A stretch of DNA of 64,000 nucleotides from Fragilaria crotonensis (GCA_022925895.1 JAKSYS010000102.1:1-64000), one strand, 5' to 3'; positions 1-11,299 are shown, numbered from the stretch's first letter. Notes: generated by a model not told the origin, from the letters alone. Numbers and translations are program-made.

Positions 1-3000
1 TCAGGTGAAGCGGACAATCGTCGTTGAAGTTCGACTTAGCAAGCCATCCCGCTGCTGAGGTGCTGTCTCCCTGACTGAGCAGAACGTCTTCGTCCGTCCA
101 CGCGGCCCCTTCGTGGAATTCCACGATCATCCCCACAAAGGCAGCAAGGAACTCGAGAGTGTTTGGGTCGCTCGCCCCAGCAGGTGCTCTGGTAGCTGAT
201 ATCGCCACGCCAGGCCGCTCTTGAGGCAGTAGCCTCCGATGCCTTGTGGGCATGTCGTCCACCCTCACTATGCGCGTCGGCCACCGGCAAACCAGCCTGT
301 TGATCGAGATACCTCGCGACGCCTTCTGAAGGAAAGCCTTCCACAGAATCAGGTCGTCCAGTTGGGGTTTGGTCAGTCGCCTTCCCGGCCTGCTTCGAAC
401 GCTCGCAGGCCTTGTATAGCCTTCCCATAAAGTGTCTTGCGTAAGGGATGACGTGGCGGCGTGGCTAAAACGTCCGAGGGTCGTCTCTAGGTCTCTCTCG
501 TCCACGAAGGCATGTCTGTGCGTCAGCATCCTGTCAACGGCTTGCGTCCAGCTCATGTGCTTATCGTGAGGCAGTGCGACGACGAAGCGGCGTGTCCACG
601 ATCCATCCGAGGATCATCTTCCTCTTGGATGGTTTGGCCTCGGCCAGGAACTTTGGGATCGCAAGGATATCGTCTCTGGGAAAAGTCTCCTTAACCTCGG
701 GTCGCAAGGCCTCCCGACCAGGTGGAGCGCCAGCGGGATCGCGGCAGCGCTCTTTTCTGCGTCCGCGGGTTGAAGGCCCCAAAAATGTCGTCCAGGTAGC
801 AGTCGAAGCGAGGAGGTCGTCGTAGGGTGGATAGTTCACTGCGAAGTAGTCCGCCTTGCCGAAAACACTCATTTTGTCGACCGACCCTTTGTCATTGTCC
901 ACTGCCCCTTCGGTGTCCAGGAGGTGCTGGTGCGGCGAGTGGTAGGCTCGGATCCCAGTCGTCCCTGCGGACAAGGTCGTTTGCCAAGTCCGTGATCATC
1001 TCCGACACGTCGCTCCATTGCGATGGGTTTGGCGCTCCACCGAACGTCATCCTCAGCGCCACTAACAGCAGGTCGTCGATACTCGTGCAGGACTTCATGG
1101 CTGTGGCTGCTTTGAGATGGATTCGTCTGTAGGCGGATTTGCAGTCGACCGTCATCCAGATAGGCTCGTCTGGCCATAGTTGGCGCAGGAGCGAGATGTG
1201 GTACATGAGTCTGCTGAATGCTTTTCGAAACGTGCTTCTGTCAGTTGGGATGTGTCCACGCGTTCATTTACGCCGTCCTGCCGCTCCGCTCGGGCTGAAT
1301 GACTGGTCATGTGTCAGTCGGAGTTTCTCTATTGAATTTCCTTTCTCGTCGATCGACGTCTGCGCGACCATCCCCAGAGGCGCGACCTCGCATCCCTTGA
1401 TCTCTAAGGCGGCTTCTCGCGGCAGTGGTAGCTGCCAACCCTTGAGGCTTCGTCCTTCAGCATGGATATCAACTTTGCCTCGTGGCCTCAGGCCGATTTG
1501 TGATTGCCGCGAGCTAAGTTGGCGCGCACGTCCGCGAGGCGGTCAGAATCGAGATCTCGCGAAGCGGAACTGGCCCCTTCGGAGATGCGCTCCTGAAAAC
1601 GCGGCCAGAGGGTGGGCGGACAGGAGCGGGGCGAGAAGTTCGGTGGGGCGAAACTCGGATCCCGGCGTCAGGGCGCTGAACGGCTGGGCCCGGGCGGCGG
1701 CGTCGAGGTCGAGGCGTACCGTTTGAGCACCGCGAGGTTGTGGCGGGCGGCGTCGTGCGTCCAGTCGAAGCGAAACTCCGTCGCGTGGGTGCGCGGTTGG
1801 CCGGAGTGCAAAATAGTGGCAAGGGCATCGGCCAGGCGTGGTTCGGGAGTCGTGGGAACGGCGAGTCGACGTTCGAGCAGGATCGTCGGCAATGGCACCA
1901 ACGATGGGAACTTACCGGGAAGCGGGCGTGGCGTGTCTGCGAGGGCTGATGTCGGCGCGTCGTGGCGTCTCGGGCGACAATGCGCGCCACGGAGTGGTCG
2001 GTCGGTGGCGAGTCGAGGGCGGGGCGTAGCGCTCAGGCCCGACTTCGTTTCGTGACGGGTCGTCGCGGGCTGGCGAGAGATGCGGGCGTCGGCGACGTGG
2101 CGGGGCGGAAGGTTCGTGCGCGTGGGTTCCCGCGGGACTGTCTCGGGCGGCAGATTCCGATAAAGTCCGGGGCGTCCTACGTGGCGTCTGTTGTGGAACT
2201 CGGCCGTCGACCGTTCCTGGTCGAACGCCCATTGCGACGGCTGTGCGACGAAGGCGGGCTGGAAGTAAGCAGATGCAGAGGGTCCTAATTTTGTTTTCTT
2301 GCTGGGCGGCGTCGCGTCGGACGAGGGCGGCGCATGCGCGCCCGGCACTGCTCTATCCACGCTCGTACGGCGGTCGTCTGTTCGGTCGTGAGGGCGACGT
2401 GCGAGGCGCTCAAGAAACAGCTCTTGACGCACTTCCCGTTTAGGTGCCACCTGCAGCACATGTTCGGGATCGGTCCACTTCGGACGTGATCGAGGAACAC
2501 CTGCCAAGTGTCGTTCGCGTCTCTCGGGAAAGGTCCTGCTGTGGGTTTGTGACTGCGTCCGCGGGTTGCCCGCGACGTCCGGCTCAGCGCTCCCGGCGGC
2601 GGCTACAGGCTGCGAGTCGCCCTTTGGTCGACTCCACGTCCCAGCCGCTCCTTGAGGAAGTCGCAGGCCGGGAAGACAAAGGCGCCGTCCTCCAACTGCT
2701 GCCGGGTGGACCTGAATTCTAGGAGTGCTGGGTTGATCTCGTCCTCGTGTTCGACTCCAGCGCAGAGAACTAGGTATTGTTGCATGCGTTTTCGATGAAC
2801 CAACCTAACCTGCACGCGGCTGAGGGTCAGCGTGCGCTAGCTGGCGGAGCGTCGCCAGTGTGGAGCCGACCGCCCTGGTCAGGAAACGCTCCACTCGTCC
2901 AACATGTGTGTGAGCGGGGTGGCTCGAAAGGAGCTCCAGCACTCCGCTCATGTTCTCGATAAGCCGCGCGAGTTCGTGAAAATCTTTCGGCACCGTGAAG

Positions 3001-4648
3001 TTGAGTTTTGTCATGCTCTTGATGTCCTTCTCCGAAGCCCGTGGTCGTGTCGGTCGTCTTGAGTTGCATTTGCACAAGGGTGCTGGCGTGATCAGAGGCT
3101 TCTCGCCCGATCGCTGCTGCTCGGGCGAACGTCTGGGGACCGCAACAGAAGAGGCTGAAGGCCCCTGGCCGGTCAGGTGTGTCGGCCGTGAAAGAAGCGG
3201 TGCGGATTGCGGCGCAGAAGCCCATGGGAATGAACGCGTCTCGACCTTTGGTGTTCCTCAAGAAGTGGTGGATGTGGTTTTGTACGTAGGCCACGTTGCT
3301 AAGCGTCAGGATGTCCGAAAGACTGGACCGGGCGGCTGCGAATCATCCTGTCGGCGTCCCTTTCGGACACGAAAAGGACCATTCGTTTCGTCGACGGCGG
3401 GAAGAGTCAAAGCCTGTCTTCGACGTTTGGGGGACGGGTCGCTGCGTTTGCTGCCTGTCGCTCCAGTAACGTTGACAGGTTTCGAATGGCGTCCTCTGTG
3501 CGTCCTGGCGTGCTGGCATGGTCGTCCGTCCGAATGAGGCTCCTAGCTCTGACCGCCAGATGCTTGAGGTGTAGCGATTTCGCCCATTCGTCCGATCGTT
3601 TGGAGTATGCGTTTGATGCCGCCACCCCTCGCTTTGTCGGTCCCGGGTCCTCCTCGAGTTTACCGCTACGCTGAGGACCCACCGCGGGATGTAAGAGGCT
3701 GCCTCCGCGGATGGTTGCTCTGGACGGGTCTGGGTCCTCGCTCGCTCTCTGTTTAATGGCGTTGACGATCAGTAGGGCGAGCTCCTCTGGCGCGGTGACG
3801 TAAGTGTCCATGATGGCGGCTGCGATGAAGGCCGGCACCGGGACGGTGGGCTTCATCGTGAACCCGACGACCGTGACGTCGTCTGTGTCGTCCTCTCGCT
3901 TCGACTGGCTTGCTTGGCTTCGCCCGGTGCTTCGTTCCGCTTCCTTTCTTCGGTCGTCCTCTGGTTGCAGTCGGCAGGGTGCGGCTGGCTCGGCTTCGCG
4001 CGTGGCTCCGGTGCTGACGCCTGACACCTGGGCACGTGTCGTCAGAGATTCATTGATCGCCGCCAGTACGTCCGACGTAGAATTCCACGAGCATCCTCGA
4101 CCAATCAAAAGGCGTTCCGATGTGTCGCTCTACGACCTGTTTCGTGTCGACCGCCATGGCGGCGGCGAAGCCGCCAGCCCCATCAGTGCCCAAAGGGCGT
4201 TCGTCCGTCGTTGAGTCCATCGTCAGCGTCGTGGTGGAAGTGGTGAAAGAGTCGGATGACTCCGTGCGTGTTTACCATAAGGTGGGCGACTTCCGGAGAG
4301 CACAAGTGTACGAATCCTGTAGAATTTGTACTGACCGAGTTCGTCTTCGAATTCAAAGCGCTGAGCTTTTCGGCGACCTCCCACTGGTCGAGCTTCCTGA
4401 AAACGTCCAACCACGTCAAGGTCATCGTCATCGGTGAGCGAGCGTCTGACCCCTCCATTGCGTCTGTGGTTCAAGTCGGGTCGGGAGGCCAGATTAACTA
4501 GAGTAGTGTCTTTGTCGATTCGAGTTCGTTCGGATTGTGAGCAATTCGTATCTTGTGTTGTGTTGTGTCGTGGTGTTCGTCTGTCTGTGTCTCGTGTTCG
4601 TCTGTCTGATGGCGACTGCCCGTCCTTTCCCGATCTTCGGACATGCCA
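1..4648 (-). mobile_element. DIRS-like (tyrosine recombinase) retroelement, copy 1, cut by window start
   Basis: Minus-strand fossil nearly collinear with 19129-23817, which is a second copy of the same element. Seen here, in element order: the ORF1-like region (about 4108-2830), a zinc-finger region near 2400-2500, the RT palm (about 1300-780) with the pattern V-D-x-K-S-A-Y-R-R-I-H-L, and the start of the RNase H region running off the window edge. The recombinase part lies outside the window. The copy is broken in well over ten places. Its 5' end coincides with the outer edge of copia element E1. Identity to copy 2 is very high, so the duplication is recent. The family call rests on the RT-RNase H-recombinase order visible in copy 2. 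Confidence 0.72.
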
Positions 4649-4850
4649 GGATCATAGGACAGGGAAACTTACAAGATAAAAGGATAAGGAGTAATAACAA
4701 GGAAGTATCAAGAATAATCTTAAGATAAGTGAGCTGCTGCTTAGATGATCAAGCAACAGTCACCGCTTCGCTAACGCTACTTCATAAACGGCTATCTTTC
4801 TCCATACAGTACCAGTACCACGCACACAGTAACGCCACAGTATTAATTCA
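4648..4850 (-). repeat. 3' LTR of E1
   Basis: Matches 10856-11054 almost base for base. Its inner edge is set by the polypurine tract complement at 4851-4858 and its outer edge by loss of homology with the DIRS-like copy. On the plus strand it reads AGGATCATAGGACAGGG at the left end and TAATTCA at the right end. Confidence 0.85.
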
Positions 4851-5142
4851 GTCCCCTCGAGCCCAGGATGAGTTAGACTGATACTGGGATCGCTCTTCAC
4901 AATACATCGACCTGGATTCCGCCACATGCTCTCGGCATGCCCAGGAGGTAACCGATGCCACGACATGTGACATGCGATGAACCTTGGCTTCTTGCTACGT
5001 CATATCAATACATAAACCGATCGCACAAAAATTCCTTTGTCACTTGCGCCAACGGTTTGGTTAACATCGGCCAGATTAGTTTTCCATCTTCTTTCGCCAC
5101 TCTGATTGTACCCCCGCAACTGCTTCCTTGATCTGTGATAAG

Positions 5143-7386
5143 CTATCGCATTGTGCTTTTCTTCAGGGTTGATTCGGGTAATGTAACATTCTTCGTCACT
5201 GCCTCGTTATCGCAAAAAACGTTAGTAGGGCTGTCAATAGGAATACCAAACATACGCAACTTATACCGCAGTCCCTCAATAAGATCTACCGCAATGCGCA
5301 TCGCCACAAATTCACTGCCAAAAGTTGAGGTTTCCACCGTGTTTTGTCGCTTACTGTACCAAAGTATTGGCGCTCTGTTACAAAAGATGAGTATGCCGGT
5401 TTGCGAACGGCGAGTGATACGATTCCCAGCATGATCCGCATCAACGAAACAATGCGTCGACATAAAATTACCGCGAGGCTCCGGTGCGTCCCCTGGAATG
5501 CATTCTTTTGCGTCTCGATAGAAATCCCTCCAATCGCATTCCTTAAATCTGGTTTCATCGATATCAGGGTGACTCGGATCAAAAGCTAGCGTACGTTTCG
5601 GTTTCCCTGGGTATCCGAAGATATGATACACAGCTTGTAAATGACCGTCTCTGGGTAAAGCAAGGTGAGAAGACAACATCGACGTTTCCATCGCAATATC
5701 AATCCGCCCCAACTCGATCGCCCATCTTAGTATTCCAACGAGCTCTTGAAAGTAACGAGTCCCGGCCGCATTGAGCTCTGCCGTGGTATCGAGTTCCGGT
5801 CGATAGTCCGCCTTCATCACCGTCGTGCATCTCGTCGGCAGTCGTTGACCTAATTTATCGAGGTGAGCCTCGACGGCCGCTACTGCCGCTTTGACATATT
5901 TTTCCGATGACATCGTCCAACATTCAACACCGTTGAGAATCTTTTCGCAAAGCTCCGCTCCCAAATACATTTCAGGCTTCTCCACTTTATCGTCCTTGAG
6001 TTTGAAAGTTGTTTGTAATCCCAGCATGGTCGCCTTCGGATCGTGAGAGACGCAGAGTATATCATCCACATAAACGAGTACCATCTCATAATACTTAAAC
6101 CCATCAGCTTTCATAGCCGGTCGGATCCAAACGTCAGGGTCAGCCTTCGTTGGTTTGTAATTCAAGTCGTAAAGCGTCTCCGCTAAATGTGCTCTAAATG
6201 CCGCTCCGCTCGATTTTAATCCGTATAACGCTTTCTTCACAATCATGATCGAACCTTCCTCCGATCCGAACTCCGGACCTGCGATGATATAAATCTTCTC
6301 CCGACAGTCTGCCGTTAAATAGGCATTCTGGATATCGCACGCAAGTAACTGTAACTCGTTCAGCGCAGCGACGAGCAACGCAATCCTAACAGAGTCTCGG
6401 GACACCACCGAGGAATAAGTCAACGCCGCAGGGGGTTCTGTCGTGTTACCATTCGCTACTAATCTTGCCTTGCGTCTGAAGTTCTCGCCCATTTTTACAT
6501 CAAAAATAAAGTGACACTTGATCTTCTGATAACCAGGGGGCAATTCGTTTTCACGCTTCTCCCATTTCTCGAATGCTGGTCTCACGTTCTTCATTTCAAG
6601 GCATATCGCATCCCACCAGTATGTATCACCATTCTCCTTGTCAAATTGTAATGCTTGCGCCACAGTTTTAGGCAGCCTGATCCCGAACTTGTGTGTTCGC
6701 TGCCAATACTTTGTTTTAAGCTTCTTAAGGATCCTTTCATGCTTTCTCACAACTTCGTTAACCCACCACGCGAACGCTGGTTCTTCATGAATACGATTAG
6801 CGAATGCAAACTCCGCCACCTTCAACGGGTATGATTGCTTCATATCTTTCAGAGCCACCCAATTGGTCGAGCCGTCACGCCATTGGCATAACAACTGCCA
6901 TCCCAATGTGGTCTGTCTTCGTCGTTTTACGCCATTACTCATGGTTACAAATGCATCCTCTTGACTTACCGCAGCTCCAGATTTCCGAAAATCGATAATA
7001 TCGTCGAGCAGAACATGTCGATTGCCTTCCTCGTCGATCTCAGAGAACAAATTTTGTGCGATTAAGTTCGCAGATAACGCTTCACTGTGCCCATCCGTGA
7101 ATTCGACTGTGTATTCTCTGGTGTCCATAAGAGGATTCTCGCTAGCCGTGCCAATGGGCCGACCTTCCGCATCACGCAATCGCTTAGTGACCTTACCATA
7201 ATGAATGTCAGATGAATCACCAGCTCCCCTGAGTAACGCGATCTCTTTGTTCAAATATGTATCATCGAAGACGTCGGGTGTGAACGTTTCGTCTTCCTCG
7301 GGGATAGTCTTGTCGGATATCGCTTTCTCAAATTCGGTTTTGAACTCCTGATCGTCAACTTCGGTATATTCGTCCCAGTCCTGCAA
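5143..7386 (-). CDS. E1 Pol: integrase C-terminus, chromodomain-like module, RT, RNase H
   Basis: Open frame of 747 codons. Residues 1-150 include a conserved G-K-V-T-K-R-L-R-D-A-E-G-R-P-I-G block and D-E-E-G-N-R-H-V-L-L-D-D-I. Residues about 159-197 resemble a chromodomain (G-W-Q-L-L-C-Q-W-R-D-G-S-T-N-W). The copia-type RT follows: K-A-R-L-V-A-N-G-N, C-D-I-Q-N-A-Y-L-T, A-L-Y-G-L-K-S-S-G-A and the catalytic L-V-Y-V-D-D-I-L. RNase H is at the C-terminus (V-D-A-D-H-A-G, S-T-F-G-S-E-F-V-A-M). It is the longest intact frame of the lineage in this window. Fossil part. Confidence 0.88.
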   Translation of the reverse strand: MQDWDEYTEVDDQEFKTEFEKAISDKTIPEEDETFTPDVFDDTYLNKEIALLRGAGDSSDIHYGKVTKRLRDAEGRPIGTASENPLMDTREYTVEFTDGHSEALSANLIAQNLFSEIDEEGNRHVLLDDIIDFRKSGAAVSQEDAFVTMSNGVKRRRQTTLGWQLLCQWRDGSTNWVALKDMKQSYPLKVAEFAFANRIHEEPAFAWWVNEVVRKHERILKKLKTKYWQRTHKFGIRLPKTVAQALQFDKENGDTYWWDAICLEMKNVRPAFEKWEKRENELPPGYQKIKCHFIFDVKMGENFRRKARLVANGNTTEPPAALTYSSVVSRDSVRIALLVAALNELQLLACDIQNAYLTADCREKIYIIAGPEFGSEEGSIMIVKKALYGLKSSGAAFRAHLAETLYDLNYKPTKADPDVWIRPAMKADGFKYYEMVLVYVDDILCVSHDPKATMLGLQTTFKLKDDKVEKPEMYLGAELCEKILNGVECWTMSSEKYVKAAVAAVEAHLDKLGQRLPTRCTTVMKADYRPELDTTAELNAAGTRYFQELVGILRWAIELGRIDIAMETSMLSSHLALPRDGHLQAVYHIFGYPGKPKRTLAFDPSHPDIDETRFKECDWRDFYRDAKECIPGDAPEPRGNFMSTHCFVDADHAGNRITRRSQTGILIFCNRAPILWYSKRQNTVETSTFGSEFVAMRIAVDLIEGLRYKLRMFGIPIDSPTNVFCDNEAVTKNVTLPESTLKKSTMR

Positions 7387-7470
7387 TTGTCGCTCACCAT
7401 CCTGGTCTAGCGCTTCGGATTATCCTTCAAGATTGCTGTGATCCGCTCGGGTAATCCTTACATCGCTCTT

Positions 7471-8222
7471 TCAGGTCGTCGGTACTAATTCCAACTCAGT
7501 TATACGCTGCACTGTGGTGCGGGATATCACACGTCCGCTGATGGTCAGTATCCAGTAAGACATTAAATTCCCGACTCGATGCGAAACACCAAGCCACCTT
7601 CCATTTATTGTCGCCGACACCCGCATTGTCCTTGTACCATACCCAGTCGTACTGAAATCAAGGTACTCGGAAATGTCAGGTGTTCTCCCCGTTATCTGTT
7701 CAATGGGTGCTCTCCTTCGAGTGAAAACACAGAGTTGGCAGTCAATGACATAATCTCGCATACCCATACTATACCGTAATCCCACAATCTTGCAGGCACG
7801 TCGCTTAGTCATCTGTCGAAACCACCTCTTCTTCACTTCTCTAATCACCGATTCTGCTCGATTTTCCTGCGGACGATGAGGTTCACTGGTATGATGCATT
7901 ATTCCATGTTTTCTTACTTGTTTCATGAATTCCGTTTTGGTCCTGTCTGTTCGCTTGCTCCATCGGATGTGAGTAATTCAGGTACACCATAGTCTCGTAT
8001 GAATTGACGCAGTGCGAGTCCTGCACCGGACTTCTTTTCCATTGGATACGCTTTCACAAAATATGACTCGTTAGCGAATATCTGCGCGCAAGTATTGTTA
8101 GTAAGTGATTTGGATTTCCCGAATAAAGTGTCCGTGTAAAATTTCTGCCCACGCAGTTTTCGCTGATTATACATTCGGTCCGTTCGATACCGTCTGCTCA
8201 ATGGTAATATCGCCGATCGCAC
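7471..8222 (-). CDS. E1 integrase region
   Basis: Two overlapping open pieces (7923-8222 and 7471-7926) carry the retroviral integrase core: Y-T-D-T-L-F (first Asp), L-L-T-S-D-G-A (second Asp) and R-A-E-S-V-I-R-E-V-K (Glu). As in E2, the region before the core has no HHCC zinc finger. Fossil part. Confidence 0.7.
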
Positions 8223-8265
8223 ACCCTTTAGTCGTTACTTGCAAGGTCTTCCTTGCTTGCGACAG

Positions 8266-8745
8266 TCAATGTTCCAACGCTAATTGTTCCGGGGATATTT
8301 GTGAATGACGCTTCTGTGACACAAAGGTATTTGTAGCGCTAACAATTCTCCGATTCCCAATTGCTTCCACCATTTCATCGAACGAGTAAAACGATGAAAT
8401 CTGCGCCAAGCCAATCTCGACATCGTGGGGGTCGAAACTTAACGCAGCAACACTGTCATTTCCGCCGACTCTGATCATCGCTTCCGCCTCCACAGTACGT
8501 GCGGCAGCAAGCCGGACGGTGTGTGGATTCCATTCAGAGTCGCAGGTCAGGTGTATGTGGGGACATGAGTCAAGTTCAGCAGGTGTGGGGGTTGAGGATT
8601 CAAAGAATAAGGTGGTTCCCATTAGTCGCGGGAATATCAACATCATCGGTTTGATACTTATCGGCACGTGAGGGTCAAAAGGGTTATCGTGTACAGTAAT
8701 TCCGCCAAAACGCAGTTGGTTGGGGTTGATGAGTGAGTTTGCCAA
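8266..8745 (-). CDS. E1 protease-region fragment
   Basis: The blocks L-I-N-P-N-Q-L-R-F-G-G-I, H-D-N-P-F-D-P and D-S-C-P-H-I-H-L-T-C-D-S-E-W-N-P align with E2 downstream of its D-S-H-A-D-T protease signature (13224-13260). This is the C-terminal part of the protease region and the linker to the integrase. Fossil part. Confidence 0.6.
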   Translation of the reverse strand: MANSLINPNQLRFGGITVHDNPFDPHVPISIKPMMLIFPRLMGTTLFFESSTPTPAELDSCPHIHLTCDSEWNPHTVRLAAARTVEAEAMIRVGGNDSVAALSFDPHDVEIGLAQISSFYSFDEMVEAIGNRRIVSATNTFVSQKRHSQISPEQLALEH

Positions 8746-9204
8746 TCGATCGCCGAACCAGAGGGCTTCGTTGATGACCAGAATATACGTCTGGCCAGTG
8801 TCTTGACATGTATGCGGTTGCTGCAGTCACGATCGGGATGTCCCGCTCGGGTTGGTACGCTGAAGAATTATAGGGGATACATCACATACCCGTCCTGTGA
8901 AAGAAAGGGGTAAGTAGTTACAGCCAAGTGCACGTGTCAGCGTGTGAATCAAGTTCGCAGCGTGCAAAGTTAGACACGCTAAACGTAGAAATCGACCGTC
9001 TCAATGGAGTCAATCTGCGTGTCGATGACTTGTACGCTGCTACCGTTAGTCATTCGGTTTTAGCTCGCTTGACGCCTTCTCGGCCACCAAAGGATTTTCC
9101 TGCATTTGCGTTTGACTTCTTCGGGGTGTCCGAATCTTTGGGCTCGTCGACCGCAGTGGCTTTTTGAAGAGAACTAATTAACGCTGTCGTCAACTGTTTG
9201 GTGG

Positions 9205-9807
9205 TCATTTCGCTGATAGATCGTTTCGTTCCGCCCGGTTCGCCTTTCTTGTCTCTTTCTTTGCGGATGCGGTCGCTCTTCGTATGAGCTTTTCCCATTC
9301 TGCAGGAGAGTAGTAAGTGGTTTTCTCATTGCCACCGCGCCCACCACGCCCGCCGCGGCCACGTCCATTGTTGCCACGACCTTGTCCTCCTCTACCATTG
9401 CCGCGCGCACCTCTACCGCCCCTGCCGGAGGTTGTACCGGTGTTCGCAGCACTGATACGTCGCGAGATTCTGTAATCAGGTGTCTGTGCAACTTCGGAGT
9501 TCAAATGGTTAGCAGCGACAGTAAAAGTGACACCGGTGGTATTTAACTGATACCTTAATTGAGCAACAGCTGCCGTTAACGCTGAATTCTGTACTCTAGT
9601 CAATAATTCATCGACCTTTGCGCGCTCGGTTAAAGGCTCGCCCTCATCTTCGAAAATAGTAAACATCCTTTGAAGTGAGTCAAGGAATTTGTTGAAACTC
9701 AAGGCCCTTTCGGACTTGTAGTGGAGACTTTGCTGGATCTGCTTCGCATCTGCAATTCGACGTGTGGAGTTACCTTCGCCTGCATAGTGACGTCGCAGCG
9801 CTTCCAT
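9205..9807 (-). CDS. E1 Gag, C-terminal part with RGG repeats
   Basis: Contains the stretch H-Y-A-G-E-G-N-S-T-R-R-I-A-D-A shared with E2 Gag, then a run of about a dozen Arg-Gly/Arg-Gly-Gly units between roughly 9320 and 9430. No CCHC zinc knuckle is present; the RGG stretch may supply RNA binding instead. The tail is Lys/Arg/Glu-rich. Fossil part. Confidence 0.7.
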   Translation of the reverse strand: MEALRRHYAGEGNSTRRIADAKQIQQSLHYKSERALSFNKFLDSLQRMFTIFEDEGEPLTERAKVDELLTRVQNSALTAAVAQLRYQLNTTGVTFTVAANHLNSEVAQTPDYRISRRISAANTGTTSGRGGRGARGNGRGGQGRGNNGRGRGGRGGRGGNEKTTYYSPAEWEKLIRRATASAKKETRKANRAERNDLSAK

Positions 9808-10490
9808 GTCACGCCTTCCATCTTGGTATCGAGCGACGCCTCGAATCCAATTTTCAGTGTTCTCGCCCTGTAAAATCCAAGCAGCAAGTTGTGTACACGC
9901 CTCGAGTCAGCCTCGTAGAACTGCCCTTGAAGTGAGGCACGCGCAATCATTCGCTCAGTCGCTGTAGAATACTCACGACCTTCTTCTGGATTTGCTAACT
10001 CTCTGACAACGTAGGATAGAGGAATACCAGTGACACCTGGAATCACCGCGAGATAATTTGTGAAAGCTTTTTCCCACTCAGGCCACTTACGCTCATCTTT
10101 AAATTTTCCGGGGTCAACCGCCTTTGCGTTAGTTGCAACCAATTCGACGTCCGACTTTCGAACTTGAGACAAACTCAAGGCCCCGAACAAAGCCTGCTCG
10201 TCGAATGGAACTTGTTCCGGCTGATCATTGGACCGGTAACAGTCTTGAACCCAGTGCATGGCGCCAACAAGTTTCTTGGTGCGTCCAAGTCCGAAGACTA
10301 TGCGCCCGTTCGCCGCAGTTCTCTTACCAAACTCATCCGCCATGTCGCGAATGTCCTTCTCGTTCAAGTAGCGGAAGTCATCGAACTGTGCGAGTCCAGC
10401 TATCATAATTCCGTTGCGCTCGCCGTCGTCGATAAAGCCAATCATCTGCAATACAGAGTCGACTGTAGTAACACCCACGTTATCAACCAT
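9699..10490 (-). CDS. E1 Gag, N-terminal part
   Basis: Open frame of the Gag-like protein. The ATG at 10490 is chosen because the same start context opens E2 Gag (M-E-N-L-D-G versus M-V-D-N-V-G). Shared blocks with E2 include E-F-G-K-R-T, G-R-I-V-F-G-L-G-R-T-K-K-L, M-H-W-V-Q-D-C-Y-R and P-G-K-F-K-D-E-R-K-W-P-E-W-E-K. By position it is the capsid protein of the virus-like particle. It is not identical to E2, so the two elements are related subfamilies. Fossil part. Confidence 0.75.
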   Translation of the reverse strand: MVDNVGVTTVDSVLQMIGFIDDGERNGIMIAGLAQFDDFRYLNEKDIRDMADEFGKRTAANGRIVFGLGRTKKLVGAMHWVQDCYRSNDQPEQVPFDEQALFGALSLSQVRKSDVELVATNAKAVDPGKFKDERKWPEWEKAFTNYLAVIPGVTGIPLSYVVRELANPEEGREYSTATERMIARASLQGQFYEADSRRVHNLLLGFYRARTLKIGFEASLDTKMEGVTWKRCDVTMQAKVTPHVELQMRSRSSKVSTTSPKGP

Positions 10491-10838
10491 GATTTCTGAG
10501 TTCGCTACGCTTAATGTTAGTGGATTCCCGTATCTAACATTTGTCACGTACGCAGGCAAATACGCGTATGCTTTGATCCGAAGTGATCAGTTTCGAGCCG
10601 AAGCCGCTCCGCTCGCATGAACGCTAGTGAATCATCTGAAGAAACCCTCAGGATCACATTCGTTATCTGCATCCGGTACCTGCAACTAGTCGTCACTAAT
10701 TAAACCAGAATAACGCAACCATAACGAATATTCGGATATCGCTGAAAATACATGGCAATTGACAACCCTGCCTATCTGTCCCATCTCACGCTTATCAACG
10801 TTCTCGCAAACGCTCTCGCTGTGATGGGTCTGATAAAC

Positions 10839-11054
10839 TGAATAAATATCGCAATAGGATCATAGGACAGGGAAACTTACAAGATAAAAGGATAAGGAGT
10901 AATAACAAGGAAGTATCAAGAATAATCTTAAGATAAGTGAGCTGCTGTTAGATGATCAAGCAACAGTCACCGCTTCGCTAACGCTACTTCATAAACGGCT
11001 ATCTTTCTCCATACAGTACCAGTACCACGCACACAGTAACGCCACAGTAATTCA
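10839..11054 (-). repeat. 5' LTR of E1
   Basis: Partner of 4648-4850. The inner boundary is fixed by the primer-binding motif complement GGGTCTGATAAAC at 10826-10838. It lies head to head with, and only 13 bases from, the 5' LTR of E2, so the two LTR promoters would fire in opposite directions. Confidence 0.85.
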
Positions 11055-11067
11055 AGGACGCTGAAAC

Positions 11068-11299
11068 TGAACAAGTACTGTGGTGCGCTAGTGGGCTAGC
11101 TACGGTTGCTGTATGTCACAGTAGCTGACTAGCCGTTTGTATGTGAGTCAGCGTAGAGACGTGTTAGCGATGGATACGATCGTTCCGAAATGCACGGAGC
11201 GTATCTTATAATTTTTACGATTTACCTTGTGTTTACCTATCTTCTCTTTTATCTTCTTTTGTAAGTGTTGCACCACGGACCTCATGACGGTATTTACAC
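11068..11299 (+). repeat. 5' LTR of E2
   Basis: 232 bp, starts TGAACAAGTACTGTGG and ends GGTATTTACAC. About 98% identical to 17339-17571. Preceded by the target duplication GAAAC and followed by the primer-binding motif. Confidence 0.92.

Larger units (their letters stand above)
4648..11054 (-). mobile_element. E1: Ty1/copia element of diatom (CoDi-like) type
   Basis: LTRs at 4648-4850 (3') and 10839-11054 (5'), LTR sense on the minus strand, starting TGAAT and ending TTCA. Next to the 5' LTR is the motif GTTTATCAGACCC (reverse complement at 10826-10838), the presumed primer-binding site. Next to the 3' LTR is GAGGGGAC (complement at 4851-4858), the polypurine tract. Parts in order: Gag, RGG-rich Gag tail, protease, integrase, chromodomain-like module, RT, RNase H. 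The two LTRs differ by only a couple of small indels where they overlap, so insertion is recent. The coding part is broken in about five to eight places. No clean target duplication was found; the left edge abuts the end of DIRS-like copy 1. Confidence 0.88.

Noticed and set aside
36-428. Overlapping open frames on both strands across 1-4700 and 20500-23700
   Set aside because: High GC, stop-poor sequence of the DIRS-like copies gives many long chance frames. Only frames with RT, RNase H, recombinase or finger motifs, or consistent position, were kept.
4536-4610. GTGTTGTGTC-type run near the 5' end of both DIRS-like copies as a microsatellite locus
   Set aside because: It is part of the element itself, present in both copies, not an independent repeat.
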